From NCBI RefSeq assembly GCF_000447755.1, contig NZ_AUNE01000004.1, positions 62,001 to 126,000 of the forward strand: a stretch of 64,000 bases of DNA. Reading direction: 5' to 3'. This DNA is from Bacteriovorax sp. BSW11_IV. GTDB lineage: Bacteria; Bdellovibrionota; Bacteriovoracia; Bacteriovoracales; Bacteriovoracaceae. A program made the translations under genes and the position numbers. Below are positions 35,544 to 44,962 of the stretch, piece by piece; the stretch's first letter is position 1, and each line of letters opens with the position of its first letter. The notes below the pieces were generated by a model. It had not been told where the DNA came from. It ran no database searches and worked only from the letters and a program-made list of their open reading frames with translations.

Positions 35544-37697
35544 TTAATATCGCTTTTCGATTTTGTCTTTATTTCTAAAGAGAGTCGAACCAATGCCATT
35601 GATAAGTTCAGAGAACTCTATTGAAAGACTCTTTCCACCCACGGTGGCCTGAAAGTTTTCGATATCCATCTCCATTGTTTTCTCTAAATTATGCCAGTCT
35701 TCTAGGAATTTTGTTTCAAATTTCCCGATAACCTTCACGTCGTAAAGCTGAGCACCAAATTCTCTAAAACTTCCTTGAAGGGTGTCTGGGTTCAAATTCG
35801 ATGAACCTCCAAGTAGAACTTTCCCGTCAACTGATGTGATCTTTCTATGGTTCTCTTGATGAAATTCCTGTTCATGTCCATTTGGAAAGGTAAAAGGGAT
35901 ACCATACGTTTTTCTCGCACGTATCTCAATTCCATAGGACTGCATCTCTTTGATGAAAAGTGTATTTGGAAGACCGTTCAAACCAAAGTTTCCATTGTGA
36001 TCTGCAAGGATCTTTATATCCAAATCAGGCACTTCTAGTTTTCTTTTAATTAGTGCATCGTTAATATACGGATCGTAAATAAAGAGCTGTTCCATATAAA
36101 CGTTCTTTTTTGCATTTTTGATCATATCAACAAGTTGATTACGAACATTTTTAATTGTTCCATCAACATCGGCCTCTGCAAGTCTCATTGGTTGATCACC
36201 AACAACAGGATATTTTTCTTTTTTAATTGCAAACCAATCAAGAATCTCTTTTTTACGAGGAAGATATTTTTTGTTATCAAAACCTTTTTCTTTAAAATAG
36301 AAGCAATCTTGCTCAAGCTTATCTTCGGTTAAGGCCGCTTCGATATCGCGATAATATGACGCTTGTACAAGTGCCGCACTTGGACCTTTAACGTAGATGG
36401 CATCATCGTAGTAATATCCACCAGAGTGGTCAGTCCAGTTTTTAGAACCAAAGTATGCTTGTGGCCTGTCAGTATTGGCATCAACCACAATAACTTTAGA
36501 GTGGTCAATCTTCGATTCGTAATAAGTACTCTTTGACTCCATAAACTTACAAGTCTCTTTTGTCTTTGGAATCAAGTTTGTAATACCAAAAGGTATACCA
36601 GGAGGGTGGCGTTGAATATTTGCCTGAAGTAAAGAAACTGTCTTTGCCACTTCTGGCTCAGTTTCAATTCTCTTCTTAATATATTCAAAAACAGGCATCA
36701 TCTCGCCAAGCATATTATAGTTTGTCGCATAGTCATGAAGAATGAGTACTTTGTAATCAGGATTCGTTTTTCTCTTTATGAGGGCCTGATCAATTAGATA
36801 CTCAGATAAAGTGGCCCCTAGTGTTCCACCAAAGAGGAAAATATCTATGAACACTGAATCTTTAGAATCATCAATCATATCTCTAATCTTCATATAGATC
36901 GGATCTTCTTTGAAAATTATGTGTCCTGTTGGGTCTTCGGCCGTAGGCATTTTGATAAAGTCAGAGTCAAAGTCCAGACTTCCACCATTGAAGATGACGC
37001 GATCATTTAGCCATTTGATACGATCAAGGTCTCTTTTGTTCTCTGAGATCACATCAACTTTATTTCCTTTTACGATACCGAGATAAGAAAGTACGTAAGG
37101 ATCGTAATCTTTTAGCTCTGCAGAAATTTTTCGAGAGATGATTTTCTCATTGCGAATAGCACTCGCAAAAGCAGTACTTCCACCTTCTTTGGCCATTAAA
37201 GCGGCCTTTTTCTGAATGAGTGGGTAAGCAATAGTTGCAAGATTTTCTGTTGTAACATTTTCAGTAGTGAGAGTTCTAAGAATTGTTACGGCCTCGGACT
37301 TCTCACTTGCGGGTTTGATTGGGTTATCAATATAATCCCTAACAGTAAGTACATTATAGAACATATAAAAAGACAGAACCTTTTCAACTTTTTTTGAGTC
37401 AGGCTTTATAAATCGCCAATAGACTAGAGGACGTAAAATACTCTCTGGTACTTTAGAGTCTAAATGTTTAACAAACTCTAGAACTTCTTTCTTTTTCTTC
37501 TTAGGTAAATCATCTACAAGTTCTGAAAAATCATCAAATCTTGCATAAGCTGGATTTCCAAAGATATCTTCATAGGTTTCGAGATAAATCTTTTGTGTAA
37601 GGATACGATCCTTAACGTTGACGAGATCAGCTGCAAAGGAAGTTGAAATCGCTTGGGTAAAAAGTATTGTCGATAAGACCATTGATTTTATTTTCAT
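35544..37697 (-). CDS. Exported phospholipase D-like protein
   Basis: A 717-residue protein with a signal peptide (cut near SFAA, residue 22). The two HKD motifs of the PLD superfamily are complete: HSKVIVVD followed by FGSKNWTDHS, and HRKITSVDG followed by GGSSNLNPDT. An N-terminal domain of about 230 residues has no recognised family. PLD-fold enzymes cut phospholipids, join cardiolipin, or cut nucleic acid; export suggests action on lipids of its own envelope or of prey. ATG 37697 is preferred, since AAGGAG lies 5 nt upstream. The partner gene upstream ends 9 bp before it. Confidence 0.88.
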   Translation of the reverse strand: MKIKSMVLSTILFTQAISTSFAADLVNVKDRILTQKIYLETYEDIFGNPAYARFDDFSELVDDLPKKKKKEVLEFVKHLDSKVPESILRPLVYWRFIKPDSKKVEKVLSFYMFYNVLTVRDYIDNPIKPASEKSEAVTILRTLTTENVTTENLATIAYPLIQKKAALMAKEGGSTAFASAIRNEKIISRKISAELKDYDPYVLSYLGIVKGNKVDVISENKRDLDRIKWLNDRVIFNGGSLDFDSDFIKMPTAEDPTGHIIFKEDPIYMKIRDMIDDSKDSVFIDIFLFGGTLGATLSEYLIDQALIKRKTNPDYKVLILHDYATNYNMLGEMMPVFEYIKKRIETEPEVAKTVSLLQANIQRHPPGIPFGITNLIPKTKETCKFMESKSTYYESKIDHSKVIVVDANTDRPQAYFGSKNWTDHSGGYYYDDAIYVKGPSAALVQASYYRDIEAALTEDKLEQDCFYFKEKGFDNKKYLPRKKEILDWFAIKKEKYPVVGDQPMRLAEADVDGTIKNVRNQLVDMIKNAKKNVYMEQLFIYDPYINDALIKRKLEVPDLDIKILADHNGNFGLNGLPNTLFIKEMQSYGIEIRARKTYGIPFTFPNGHEQEFHQENHRKITSVDGKVLLGGSSNLNPDTLQGSFREFGAQLYDVKVIGKFETKFLEDWHNLEKTMEMDIENFQATVGGKSLSIEFSELINGIGSTLFRNKDKIEKRY

Positions 37698-37706
37698 GGT
37701 CACTCC

Positions 37707-38969
37707 TTATTTAATATCTTTTGAAAAAGTATTCAATTTTAACTGCGAGATGACTTCGTCTTTAGAGTCTTCGAGTAGTTCTTTCTTAAACCATCTTTGG
37801 GCCTGCATATCGTCAGATGCATTTCGATGATGAGCAGAAAAGTCTTGTCTAAGATTAATTTTACTTTCGTATGTAAATTTCTTTTCTTTGAACGAATAAA
37901 CCAGTTTTTCAACTTTCGCTTTATATTCTTCGCCATCATACTTTCCATAAATATGAAGATCACTTGTTGTGATATCTTTGCCATTTATAAAAGACATAAA
38001 GCGAGACCAAAGGTTTCTCTTCTTTATTTTTAAATCTGAGATTTCTCCAAATGAAATTTCCAATCTGTCATTTTCTGGAACAAGTTCTTTGAGATTAAAT
38101 GATTTAATAAGATCCACAGTTAGAATATGTTCTTTGCTGTCATCGACTTCTTTAAGGTGGAGAGTGTCGACAGTGAAGCCCTTTTCTTTAAGATTTAAAT
38201 TTAGAAGACTTCTGTCGTTAATTCGATAGTATTTTCTAAATTTAATATTTCCCTTAACAATATTTTTCTTGGGATCAGGAATTTTAAAAGCAGGAGTCAA
38301 GTCTGCAAGTTCTACGTTTACAGAAATCGCACCAGCTAAGTATTGATAGAGTTCACCATTATTCGGTACTTTATTATTTTTAATAAGCTCTGGTAGTGAG
38401 ATATCTTGGGCCGTAAGTTTTTTATGAAGTGAACCAGTATTGTCGAGATGGATGAGTTGATTTGTTGAGAGTTCATGATGATAGTCAATAGAACTAATTA
38501 CTCTTGGAGTAAAAATAAAATCAATCTGAAAGTTTCCATCGAAGATTTTGTAGACATAAAGGGTTTTAACAAATTTATCCATCACTTCAGAGACGAGATT
38601 CTTTTTCATGGCAACTGTTAGTGTTGCATCTGGATTGTCTCCAGCATTAAGTTCCATGAATGTTTTTCCGAAGGCCGCATGGAGTGCTTCTTTTGCTTTA
38701 GTGTTTATGTACTCTTTATCTGTATCTGATGAAAAACGTACCTGCACATCATAGTTCAAATAGTTTTTAAATTTATCAGGAAGAAAATAATCCTTATAGA
38801 CGTCTGTATCAAGGTCTGTAAGAAAATTAGCGGGGGAGCGTTCGGCCCTTTTTTGACTTTCCCAAAACGGAGTAGGCCTAAGGTCTTGTTGGACGAGATA
38901 ATTCGTTCCAATGGCCAAGGACATGACCGCTAGTCCTGAGAAAATTACTTTTTGTGTGGAATTTGGCAT
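37707..38969 (-). CDS. Exported hypothetical protein, operon partner of the PLD-like protein
   Basis: A 420-residue protein with an N-terminal signal or anchor (about 8-26). The rest is rich in beta-strand-like alternation and lysine, without recognised domains. It is co-directional with the exported PLD-like gene and 9 bp upstream of its ATG, so the two are probably made together. A chaperone, targeting or substrate-presenting role for the lipase is possible but unproven. No cysteines are present. Confidence 0.65.
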   Translation of the reverse strand: MPNSTQKVIFSGLAVMSLAIGTNYLVQQDLRPTPFWESQKRAERSPANFLTDLDTDVYKDYFLPDKFKNYLNYDVQVRFSSDTDKEYINTKAKEALHAAFGKTFMELNAGDNPDATLTVAMKKNLVSEVMDKFVKTLYVYKIFDGNFQIDFIFTPRVISSIDYHHELSTNQLIHLDNTGSLHKKLTAQDISLPELIKNNKVPNNGELYQYLAGAISVNVELADLTPAFKIPDPKKNIVKGNIKFRKYYRINDRSLLNLNLKEKGFTVDTLHLKEVDDSKEHILTVDLIKSFNLKELVPENDRLEISFGEISDLKIKKRNLWSRFMSFINGKDITTSDLHIYGKYDGEEYKAKVEKLVYSFKEKKFTYESKINLRQDFSAHHRNASDDMQAQRWFKKELLEDSKDEVISQLKLNTFSKDIK

Positions 38970-39057
38970 AAGTACCCCATTTACCAGTTATAGATTCCCT
39001 ATCTTTTCGGTCAGGTACTTGAAAAAAGTGAATGAATTATCGATGAAGTTCCTAAAA

Positions 39058-39891
39058 TCAGCTAGATATGTGCTCTTTTATTAACTGAAGTAAAATATCT
39101 CCCTGCTCATGGTGAGGCCAATGACCACAATCCTTGAGCTTATGAATTCGAGCATGGGGGTAGTAGATCAGTGCTTTCTCACTCAAACCTGGTGTAAAAA
39201 AAGGATCACTGTCCCCATAGATGATACAAGGACTCGCTGTTAGGTTTTTACTGATCGCCGTCTTTTTATAAAATCTAAGGGCCCGATACCAGTTGAGCAT
39301 TGATGTTATATTTTTTGACCATATAAGATCAAAGTTTGAAGTATTTGGATGGCCACTATTTTTTAAGAGCTTCTTGATAAATTTAAACTGAGTTCTTTTA
39401 AAAATAAACTCGGGAATAAGAGGGAGCTGGGCCAAGAAGATATAAAAGCTCTTTAGAAGTTGCGCGGGATTATGAGTAAGCTCATTGTGAAAAATTTGAT
39501 AATGAGGAGCACTAATCGTAATGAGTCCATTAAGCGATTGCGGATAATGATCATTCAAATACCATGCAAGAACTCCTCCCCAGTCATGACCTACAAGTTG
39601 AACATTCTTTAATCCACTTACATTAAGTAGTTCGATGATATCTTTAGCGAGAGAGTGGAGGGTGTACATAGAAAGAGATGAGTTATCTGATGAGTCTCCA
39701 AAACCTCTTAGGTCGGGGATAATTATATAATGACCATCTTTAGCAAGATCAAGGGCGAAGGATTCCCACTCATTTGAACTTTCTGGAAAGCCGTGAAGTA
39801 AAAGAATGGGTCTATCATTTGGTTGTCCAATTTCTTTTACACACATGATTAAATTTTGTTTTTTAAGTTCTATTCGTTTAGTATTAATCAT
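39058..39891 (-). CDS. Alpha/beta hydrolase, epoxide-hydrolase-like
   Basis: A 277-residue alpha/beta hydrolase. The oxyanion motif HGFPESSNEWE, the nucleophile elbow GHDWGG (Asp nucleophile, as in epoxide hydrolases and haloalkane dehalogenases) and the late catalytic His in GHWPHHEQ are visible. An Asp nucleophile makes epoxide hydrolase or dehalogenase more likely than esterase. AAGG precedes ATG 39891. The start is only 9 bp from the divergent cytochrome P450 ATG. An epoxide made by the P450 and opened by this enzyme is an attractive but untested pairing. Confidence 0.88.
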   Translation of the reverse strand: MINTKRIELKKQNLIMCVKEIGQPNDRPILLLHGFPESSNEWESFALDLAKDGHYIIIPDLRGFGDSSDNSSLSMYTLHSLAKDIIELLNVSGLKNVQLVGHDWGGVLAWYLNDHYPQSLNGLITISAPHYQIFHNELTHNPAQLLKSFYIFLAQLPLIPEFIFKRTQFKFIKKLLKNSGHPNTSNFDLIWSKNITSMLNWYRALRFYKKTAISKNLTASPCIIYGDSDPFFTPGLSEKALIYYPHARIHKLKDCGHWPHHEQGDILLQLIKEHISS

Positions 39892-39900
39892 AGAAACCTT

Positions 39901-41298
39901 ATGGCAAATAAAAACAAACGATCACCATTTTCGAAGGCCCTAGTTCATGTGAATCTATCTCATATTCCTGGACCTAGAGGTTTGCTTTTTTTCAATTATG
40001 TGAAGCTCTTTCAAAATAATATTCTAGGAGCTTTTACAAGAGTCTACAGAGACTACGGTCATATTGCTAGTTTTCCATGGCCAATGAATTCAATAATCAT
40101 TTATTCTCCATCTTTTGCGAAAAAGGTTCTAGTTGAAAGTAGCAAGAATTACATAAAGGGAGAGCAAATAGAAGAGTTGAGAGCTGTTGTTGGAAATGGG
40201 CTTGCTACAAATAATGACCACGAGTCTTGGAAAAAAAGTCGATCGATCATTTCTAAAGTGTTCACGAAAAATGCCGTTGATAGTTTTTGTCCTAAATTTG
40301 AACAATTAACTCTTAATCTCTTTGAAAATTGGCTTAGCAGGTTTGAAAATAAAACTTGGACAACAGATATTTGTGAACAGATGAAATTTTTGACATTTAA
40401 TATTGCTGCTCAAACTCTTTTGGGTGCAAATTTAGATGAGAAAAATGCCTCTATCGTTAATAAAGCAGTTCATTTTACATCGATTGTTACTTACGAAAGA
40501 ATCTTTAAATTTTTTCCACTTCCTTATTGGTTGCCGACAAAAACTCATCGTGAATTTCATCAGCATTTCAATTCAATGAATGAGATTGTTCTTAATATCA
40601 TTAATGATGAAAAGAATAATCCTAGTAATCCAGATGAACGTAGTATTTTGCAAAGACTTGTTCATGCCCATGATGAAGAAACAGGGCATCGATTTTCTCA
40701 AACAGAGCTGCGCGATGAGGCGCTAACTTTAATGTTGGCAGGTCATGAAACTTCGGCCCATTCATTAACTTGGATTATTGGTCTTCTTGCAAAAAACACA
40801 ACAGTTCAAAGAAGGCTTCAACAGGAAATCGATCTGTTTGACGATATTAAATCCAATGAAATTTTCGAGAAAATGACATATCTGCAGGCCATTATAAAAG
40901 AAGGGATGAGACTTTATCCTGCTTTTCCTGTTCTTTCTCGAAAAGCAAATGGTGAAGATCAAATTGGTGACTATCATATCCCTAAAAATACCAATGTGGT
41001 TATTCCAATTTTTGTTATGCAAAGAAGTGAAGAGTTTTGGGATAGGCCCTTAGATTTTGATCCTGAGCGATTTACAAATGGTGAAAATGATCGCACTTAT
41101 AAGTCTCTGCCATTTTCAAGAGGTCCAAGACGTTGTGTCGCTGAAACTTTTGCAATGGTGGAAATGTCGATTATTCTCTTTCATTTATTCAAAAGGTATA
41201 ATGTAGAACTTATCCAGAAGGACTTACCAGAAGCTGTGGCCTCAGTTAGCTTGAAGCCACTTGATGGTATGCCTGTTAGATTAACATTGAGAAGTTAA
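39901..41298 (+). CDS. Cytochrome P450
   Basis: A 465-residue haem-thiolate monooxygenase. The I-helix motif is AGHETS (280-285), the K-helix ExxR is Glu334-Arg337 (KEGMRLYP), and the haem ligand is Cys412 in FSRGPRRCVAE. The overall pattern (PGPRG near 23, long C-terminus) is like CYP102-haem-domain or CYP4-type fatty acid hydroxylases. There is no fused reductase, so it needs a separate redox partner. ATG 39901 has no clear Shine-Dalgarno. It overlaps the convergent fatty acid desaturase by 4 bp, so fatty acyl substrates are plausible. Confidence 0.95.
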   Translation: MANKNKRSPFSKALVHVNLSHIPGPRGLLFFNYVKLFQNNILGAFTRVYRDYGHIASFPWPMNSIIIYSPSFAKKVLVESSKNYIKGEQIEELRAVVGNGLATNNDHESWKKSRSIISKVFTKNAVDSFCPKFEQLTLNLFENWLSRFENKTWTTDICEQMKFLTFNIAAQTLLGANLDEKNASIVNKAVHFTSIVTYERIFKFFPLPYWLPTKTHREFHQHFNSMNEIVLNIINDEKNNPSNPDERSILQRLVHAHDEETGHRFSQTELRDEALTLMLAGHETSAHSLTWIIGLLAKNTTVQRRLQQEIDLFDDIKSNEIFEKMTYLQAIIKEGMRLYPAFPVLSRKANGEDQIGDYHIPKNTNVVIPIFVMQRSEEFWDRPLDFDPERFTNGENDRTYKSLPFSRGPRRCVAETFAMVEMSIILFHLFKRYNVELIQKDLPEAVASVSLKPLDGMPVRLTLRS

Positions 41299-42203
41299 AT
41301 CTCTTTTTTATGCCCCCAAATTCCTGCAAGGTCAAAGTAAGATAATACTTTGTTTGAAGAATTATTCATTTTAAATTCTTCATACGTATCTGAACTTCCT
41401 TCCACTGTAATAAGTGGGCTTAGTAGTCTTTTATTGTTATATTTTTTTGGATTAAAAATACTCAAATTAATGTGATGGCTTTTGTGGTAGTAGCCACCCA
41501 TAGTGAAGAAGTTCGCAACTTTGTAAAAGAGATTATGATCGAGGTTTACGACTTCAACCGAACCGTCAGCATTATCTCTATGGCAGGCATAATTAATATG
41601 AGCGAAGATCATATAGTTTGTAAGAAGTGATACGAGATAGAACAAGAAAAATAGTGTTTTGCCAAAAAACGTGTACCACATCGCAAGTTTAGCGATAAGA
41701 TTAAGATGAAAAACAATTGTTTGCATTAGCATGATCGTTTCATAATCTTTATTTTTTCCGTGAATATGAAATAAGTATTTTTTAGCAGTTTGAATCATGT
41801 ATCTCATTGGAGCGGATACAAAGACTAAAAATGTCATTCCTTTTGGATTTACAGGATCAAATTCTTTATCAGAATATTTATGGTGTAGAGAATGAATCAT
41901 CACGAAGTTTGCATGTCCATAGAGAACCCAAGCTCCACAAAAAATCCCAACAACTCTGTTGAGTAGGTTTGATTTAATATTATCATGAGATGAATTATGA
42001 AGTAGGGAAGATAGTGTCAGTCCAAAGATTATGGCAAAAGGTAATAAAAAAAGAGATGTTGAAATAGAGCTAAATTCAGTTAAAGGAGAGTACTGATAAA
42101 AAAAGAAGGTCATCAGTATGGTTAATAAAAGATCACCTACATATCTTTTTAATAAGTCGTAGCGATCCCTATTTATCTGTGTAAATATGGCCGAAGCTTT
42201 CAT
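41295..42203 (-). CDS. Membrane fatty acid desaturase
   Basis: A 302-residue integral membrane protein. The three histidine boxes are His69-x3-His73 (HNSSH), His104-x2-HisHis (HSLHH, 104-108) and His240-x2-HisHis (HKSHH, 240-244). Four to six hydrophobic helices are visible. The diiron enzyme would introduce a double bond into an acyl chain or act on a related lipid or carotenoid. It lies convergent with the P450 gene and downstream of trmO, with 94 bp between. Confidence 0.9.
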   Translation of the reverse strand: MKASAIFTQINRDRYDLLKRYVGDLLLTILMTFFFYQYSPLTEFSSISTSLFLLPFAIIFGLTLSSLLHNSSHDNIKSNLLNRVVGIFCGAWVLYGHANFVMIHSLHHKYSDKEFDPVNPKGMTFLVFVSAPMRYMIQTAKKYLFHIHGKNKDYETIMLMQTIVFHLNLIAKLAMWYTFFGKTLFFLFYLVSLLTNYMIFAHINYACHRDNADGSVEVVNLDHNLFYKVANFFTMGGYYHKSHHINLSIFNPKKYNNKRLLSPLITVEGSSDTYEEFKMNNSSNKVLSYFDLAGIWGHKKEI

Positions 42204-42297
42204 TAATTTTAGATCCTGTCTCTGTGTTGTGTTTATAAACTGTTATCACGATTCATAGAGAAAAAGTATTGAGGTTGAAATTATTTCTAGGGCACCT

Positions 42298-42987
42298 TTA
42301 ACGTATCTCAAGTTGGGTCACATGTATATTGTGTGCGGTCTTTATCCACTTGATATTAAAGTGATAGAAGTTCATTCCAAAGCTCTCTGAAGGGGTTTCT
42401 TTGTATTGAGGAGATGGATCGAGCCTTAGAACTTCAATGATCTGATTTTTAAGATTAGGAATATTAGAGGCCTCAATTTCTAATAGGGCATCTTGTGAAA
42501 AAGAGACATCATAGCATTCATTTTTAATTTGTCTTTTAGTCCAGCCAAAGCTCGCACTATGTTCACTATCTTCTTCGATAAATGGACGTATATCTAATAT
42601 TGGAGTGCCATCTAAAGCGTCGAGTCCAAAGACGTGCAAGTGAACTTTGTTTCCAGATTTTTCAATTTTTTGAATTTTGACTTTAGATAGTCCTAAAGCA
42701 TTTGGTCTATTGGGTGAGCGTGTTGCAAAAACACCAATTTTTTCATTTCCGCCAAGCCTAGGTGGTCTTACGACACTTTGAAAATGATCGTAATTAAATT
42801 TATGAAAATAAAAAGTCACCCAAATATGGGAGAAGCCTTCTAATTCTCTGAAAGCATCAAGATCGGAATACTCTTTTTCAAAAATAAGAATAGCAGGAAC
42901 ACTAGGAGTTAATCCTGCCTGTCTTGGAATTCCAAACTTTTCTTTGAAGGGTGATTGAACGTATGCAATGGCCTTGACGTTAATCAT
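42298..42987 (-). CDS. trmO: tRNA t6A37 N6-methyltransferase (TsaA/VirR family)
   Basis: A 229-residue protein of the YaeB/TrmO family. TrmO adds a methyl group to t6A37 of tRNA-Thr. Family motifs are VQSPFKEKFGIPRQAGL, GFSHIWVTFYFH, VRPPRLGG, GVFATRSPNRPNALGLS and DALDGTPILDIRPF. A C-terminal part of about 75 residues is as in E. coli. ATG 42987 overlaps the def stop by 8 bp; the in-frame alternative at 43026 is inside def. Confidence 0.93.
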   Translation of the reverse strand: MINVKAIAYVQSPFKEKFGIPRQAGLTPSVPAILIFEKEYSDLDAFRELEGFSHIWVTFYFHKFNYDHFQSVVRPPRLGGNEKIGVFATRSPNRPNALGLSKVKIQKIEKSGNKVHLHVFGLDALDGTPILDIRPFIEEDSEHSASFGWTKRQIKNECYDVSFSQDALLEIEASNIPNLKNQIIEVLRLDPSPQYKETPSESFGMNFYHFNIKWIKTAHNIHVTQLEIR

Positions 42988-43537
42988 TTTTATAAGCTTC
43001 TGGATTTTCTGCCCAAAATTGAACAAATTCTTCCATATAGCTTAGCTTCGATAGATCGGTAATACGATCAACATATAATTTCCCGAAGAGGTGATCGAGC
43101 TCATGTTGAAAGACTGTCGCTAAAAAATCTTCTGCGATAATTGTTTGCGCTTGAGCATTAAGGTCTAAGTAATCAATTTGTACTTTTCTTGGTCTTTGGA
43201 CGAAGCCTCGCAATCCAGGAACAGAAAGACACCCTTCCCAAAATCCTTGTTGGGTTTCATCAAGTACAGTAATAACCGGATTAATTACAACGATAAGTGG
43301 AGAACTTTCCGTTTGAGGATAGCGTGCGCTTTCCTCAGGAATACCAATTAAGGCAACTTGCTTGCTAACTCCTATTTGTGGTGCCGCAATACCAATACCC
43401 TGTTCTTCTTCCATAGTATCAAGCATATCTTGGACAAGCTTTTGCGTACTCTCGGCCAGAATTTCTTCTTTTGTTAGAGTTTGTGCAGTTTGGCGAAGTA
43501 GAGGATGACCCATTCTTATTACTTTTTGTATGCTCAT
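42980..43537 (-). CDS. def: Peptide deformylase
   Basis: Metalloenzyme removing the formyl group from nascent proteins. The three motifs are complete: GIGIAAPQIG (47-56), EGCLS (101-105) and HELDH (145-149); Cys103, His145 and His149 bind the iron or zinc. Length 185 residues. It is the first gene of a two-gene unit with trmO; both act close to the ribosome or tRNA. Confidence 0.97.
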   Translation of the reverse strand: MSIQKVIRMGHPLLRQTAQTLTKEEILAESTQKLVQDMLDTMEEEQGIGIAAPQIGVSKQVALIGIPEESARYPQTESSPLIVVINPVITVLDETQQGFWEGCLSVPGLRGFVQRPRKVQIDYLDLNAQAQTIIAEDFLATVFQHELDHLFGKLYVDRITDLSKLSYMEEFVQFWAENPEAYKND

Positions 43538-43610
43538 TTCGACTCCTTAGTCGCCAAATATTTAATTACTTGATAGCCTAATTATATATCATTTTTTAGT
43601 TGGAAATAAT

Positions 43611-44096
43611 ATGTCAGTAAATATTCTTTTTGTCTGTCTCGGTAATATTTGTCGCTCTCCTGCAGCAGAGGGGGCGTTTATTGATTTAGTTCAAAGGCAG
43701 AATGTCGATGGTCTTAATATTGATTCGGCCGGAACTTCTGCCTATCATACGGGGGAGCTTGCTGATCCAAGGATGCGAGAACATGCTCTAAAACGAGGCC
43801 TTGATTTAACGTCAAGGGCGAGGCAATTTGTAAAAGAAGATTTTGAAAAATTTGATTACATACTTTGCATGGATCAAAGTAATTACACAAACGTCATGAA
43901 ACTAGATCCCGAAAAGAATTTTAAAAATAAAGTGTACCTCTTTAGTCACTTTTGTCGTTTTTTCTCTGGCAAAGATGTTCCAGATCCTTACTTTGGTGGA
44001 GCCGAGGGTTTTGAAGAAGTTTTAGATATTGTTCAAGATGGATCAATTGGACTTCTCGAACATTTGAAAAAAGCAGGACTCTGTGGAGAGAAATAA
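43611..44096 (+). CDS. Low-molecular-weight protein-tyrosine phosphatase
   Basis: A 161-residue phosphatase. The P-loop is CLGNICRS with nucleophile Cys9 and Arg15, and the general acid Asp lies in DPYFGG (about 127-132). The family removes phosphate from tyrosine, often on envelope polysaccharide kinases. greB starts inside its 3' end (14-bp overlap), so the two are coupled. Confidence 0.95.
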   Translation: MSVNILFVCLGNICRSPAAEGAFIDLVQRQNVDGLNIDSAGTSAYHTGELADPRMREHALKRGLDLTSRARQFVKEDFEKFDYILCMDQSNYTNVMKLDPEKNFKNKVYLFSHFCRFFSGKDVPDPYFGGAEGFEEVLDIVQDGSIGLLEHLKKAGLCGEK

Positions 44097-44565
44097 TTAT
44101 ATCACTCCAAAAGGCTTTAAAAAGCTAGTTGATGAACAAGAACAACTTTTAAAAGTTGAAAGACCTGAGGCCACGCGTATCGTTACTTGGGCGGCCTCTT
44201 TAGGGGATCGCTCAGAGAACGCTGATTATCTTTATGGAAAGAAGAAATTGCGTGAAATCGACCGTCGATTGCGTTTTCTTTCTAAGCGTATTGATGCGGC
44301 CAATGTTGTAGATCCGGAGTCTATTAAATCATTAAAGGTTCAATTCGGTGCCACGGTTTTAGTGGAGGATGAAGAGGGACGGCAAAAGACTTACTGCATT
44401 GTTGGCGAAGATGAAACGAATACGCCTAAAGGCCTAATTAGTTGGAAATCTCCCATTGCAAGAGGTCTTCTTGGAAAGAGTGTAGGCGATAGTGTTGATA
44501 TTGATACGCCGGTTGGAGAAGTGGAATTAGAAATTTTAGATATAAAATATAAAGAAATATACTAG
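44083..44565 (+). CDS. greB: Transcription elongation factor GreB
   Basis: A 160-residue cleavage factor that rescues backtracked RNA polymerase. The N-terminal coiled coil carries the acidic tip region (LGDRSENADYLYGKKKLREID), and the C-terminal FKBP-like domain has SWKSPIARGLLGKSVGD. The basic, GreB-type coiled coil and YITPxGF start favour GreB over GreA. GTG 44083 is the likely start and overlaps the phosphatase gene. Confidence 0.94.
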   Translation: MERNNYITPKGFKKLVDEQEQLLKVERPEATRIVTWAASLGDRSENADYLYGKKKLREIDRRLRFLSKRIDAANVVDPESIKSLKVQFGATVLVEDEEGRQKTYCIVGEDETNTPKGLISWKSPIARGLLGKSVGDSVDIDTPVGEVELEILDIKYKEIY

Positions 44566-44573
44566 GAAGGTTT

Positions 44574-44954
44574 ATGGAAGTTTCTTGTCCAGTGTCATTG
44601 GGAGAATTAGTCGACAAAATATCAATTCTAAGAATTAAGAAAGTAAATATAGCCGACAAAATAAAGTTAGAAGCAGTGTTTCGTGAGGAAAAACTTCTCA
44701 GTGAAATTTTAATTTCGTTATCATTGTCCGAAATCGACAATTATTTGGAAAAGCTGGTTGAAATTAACTCCCGTTTGTGGAAAATAGAGGATGATATCCG
44801 AGAAAAAGAGCGAAGCAAACAATTTGATGAACAGTTCATTGAACTTGCTCGCCTTGTTTATATTACAAATGACCAAAGATTCGCTGTGAAAAACGACATA
44901 AATCAAAAGTTTGGATCGGCCGTCAAAGAAGTCAAATCATACGAAGAATACTAG
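44574..44954 (+). CDS. DUF6165 family protein
   Basis: A 126-residue cytoplasmic helical protein. Its start, PVSLGELVDKISILRIKKVNI, is the typical opening of the DUF6165 family, which often lies near glycosyltransferase or surface-polysaccharide genes. No enzymatic motif is seen. Predicted coiled-coil segments cover about residues 20-90. It follows greB by 8 bp, with AGGA before the ATG, and precedes a methyltransferase gene, in one operon. Confidence 0.8.
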   Translation: MEVSCPVSLGELVDKISILRIKKVNIADKIKLEAVFREEKLLSEILISLSLSEIDNYLEKLVEINSRLWKIEDDIREKERSKQFDEQFIELARLVYITNDQRFAVKNDINQKFGSAVKEVKSYEEY

Positions 44955-44962
44955 GAGTTCCT

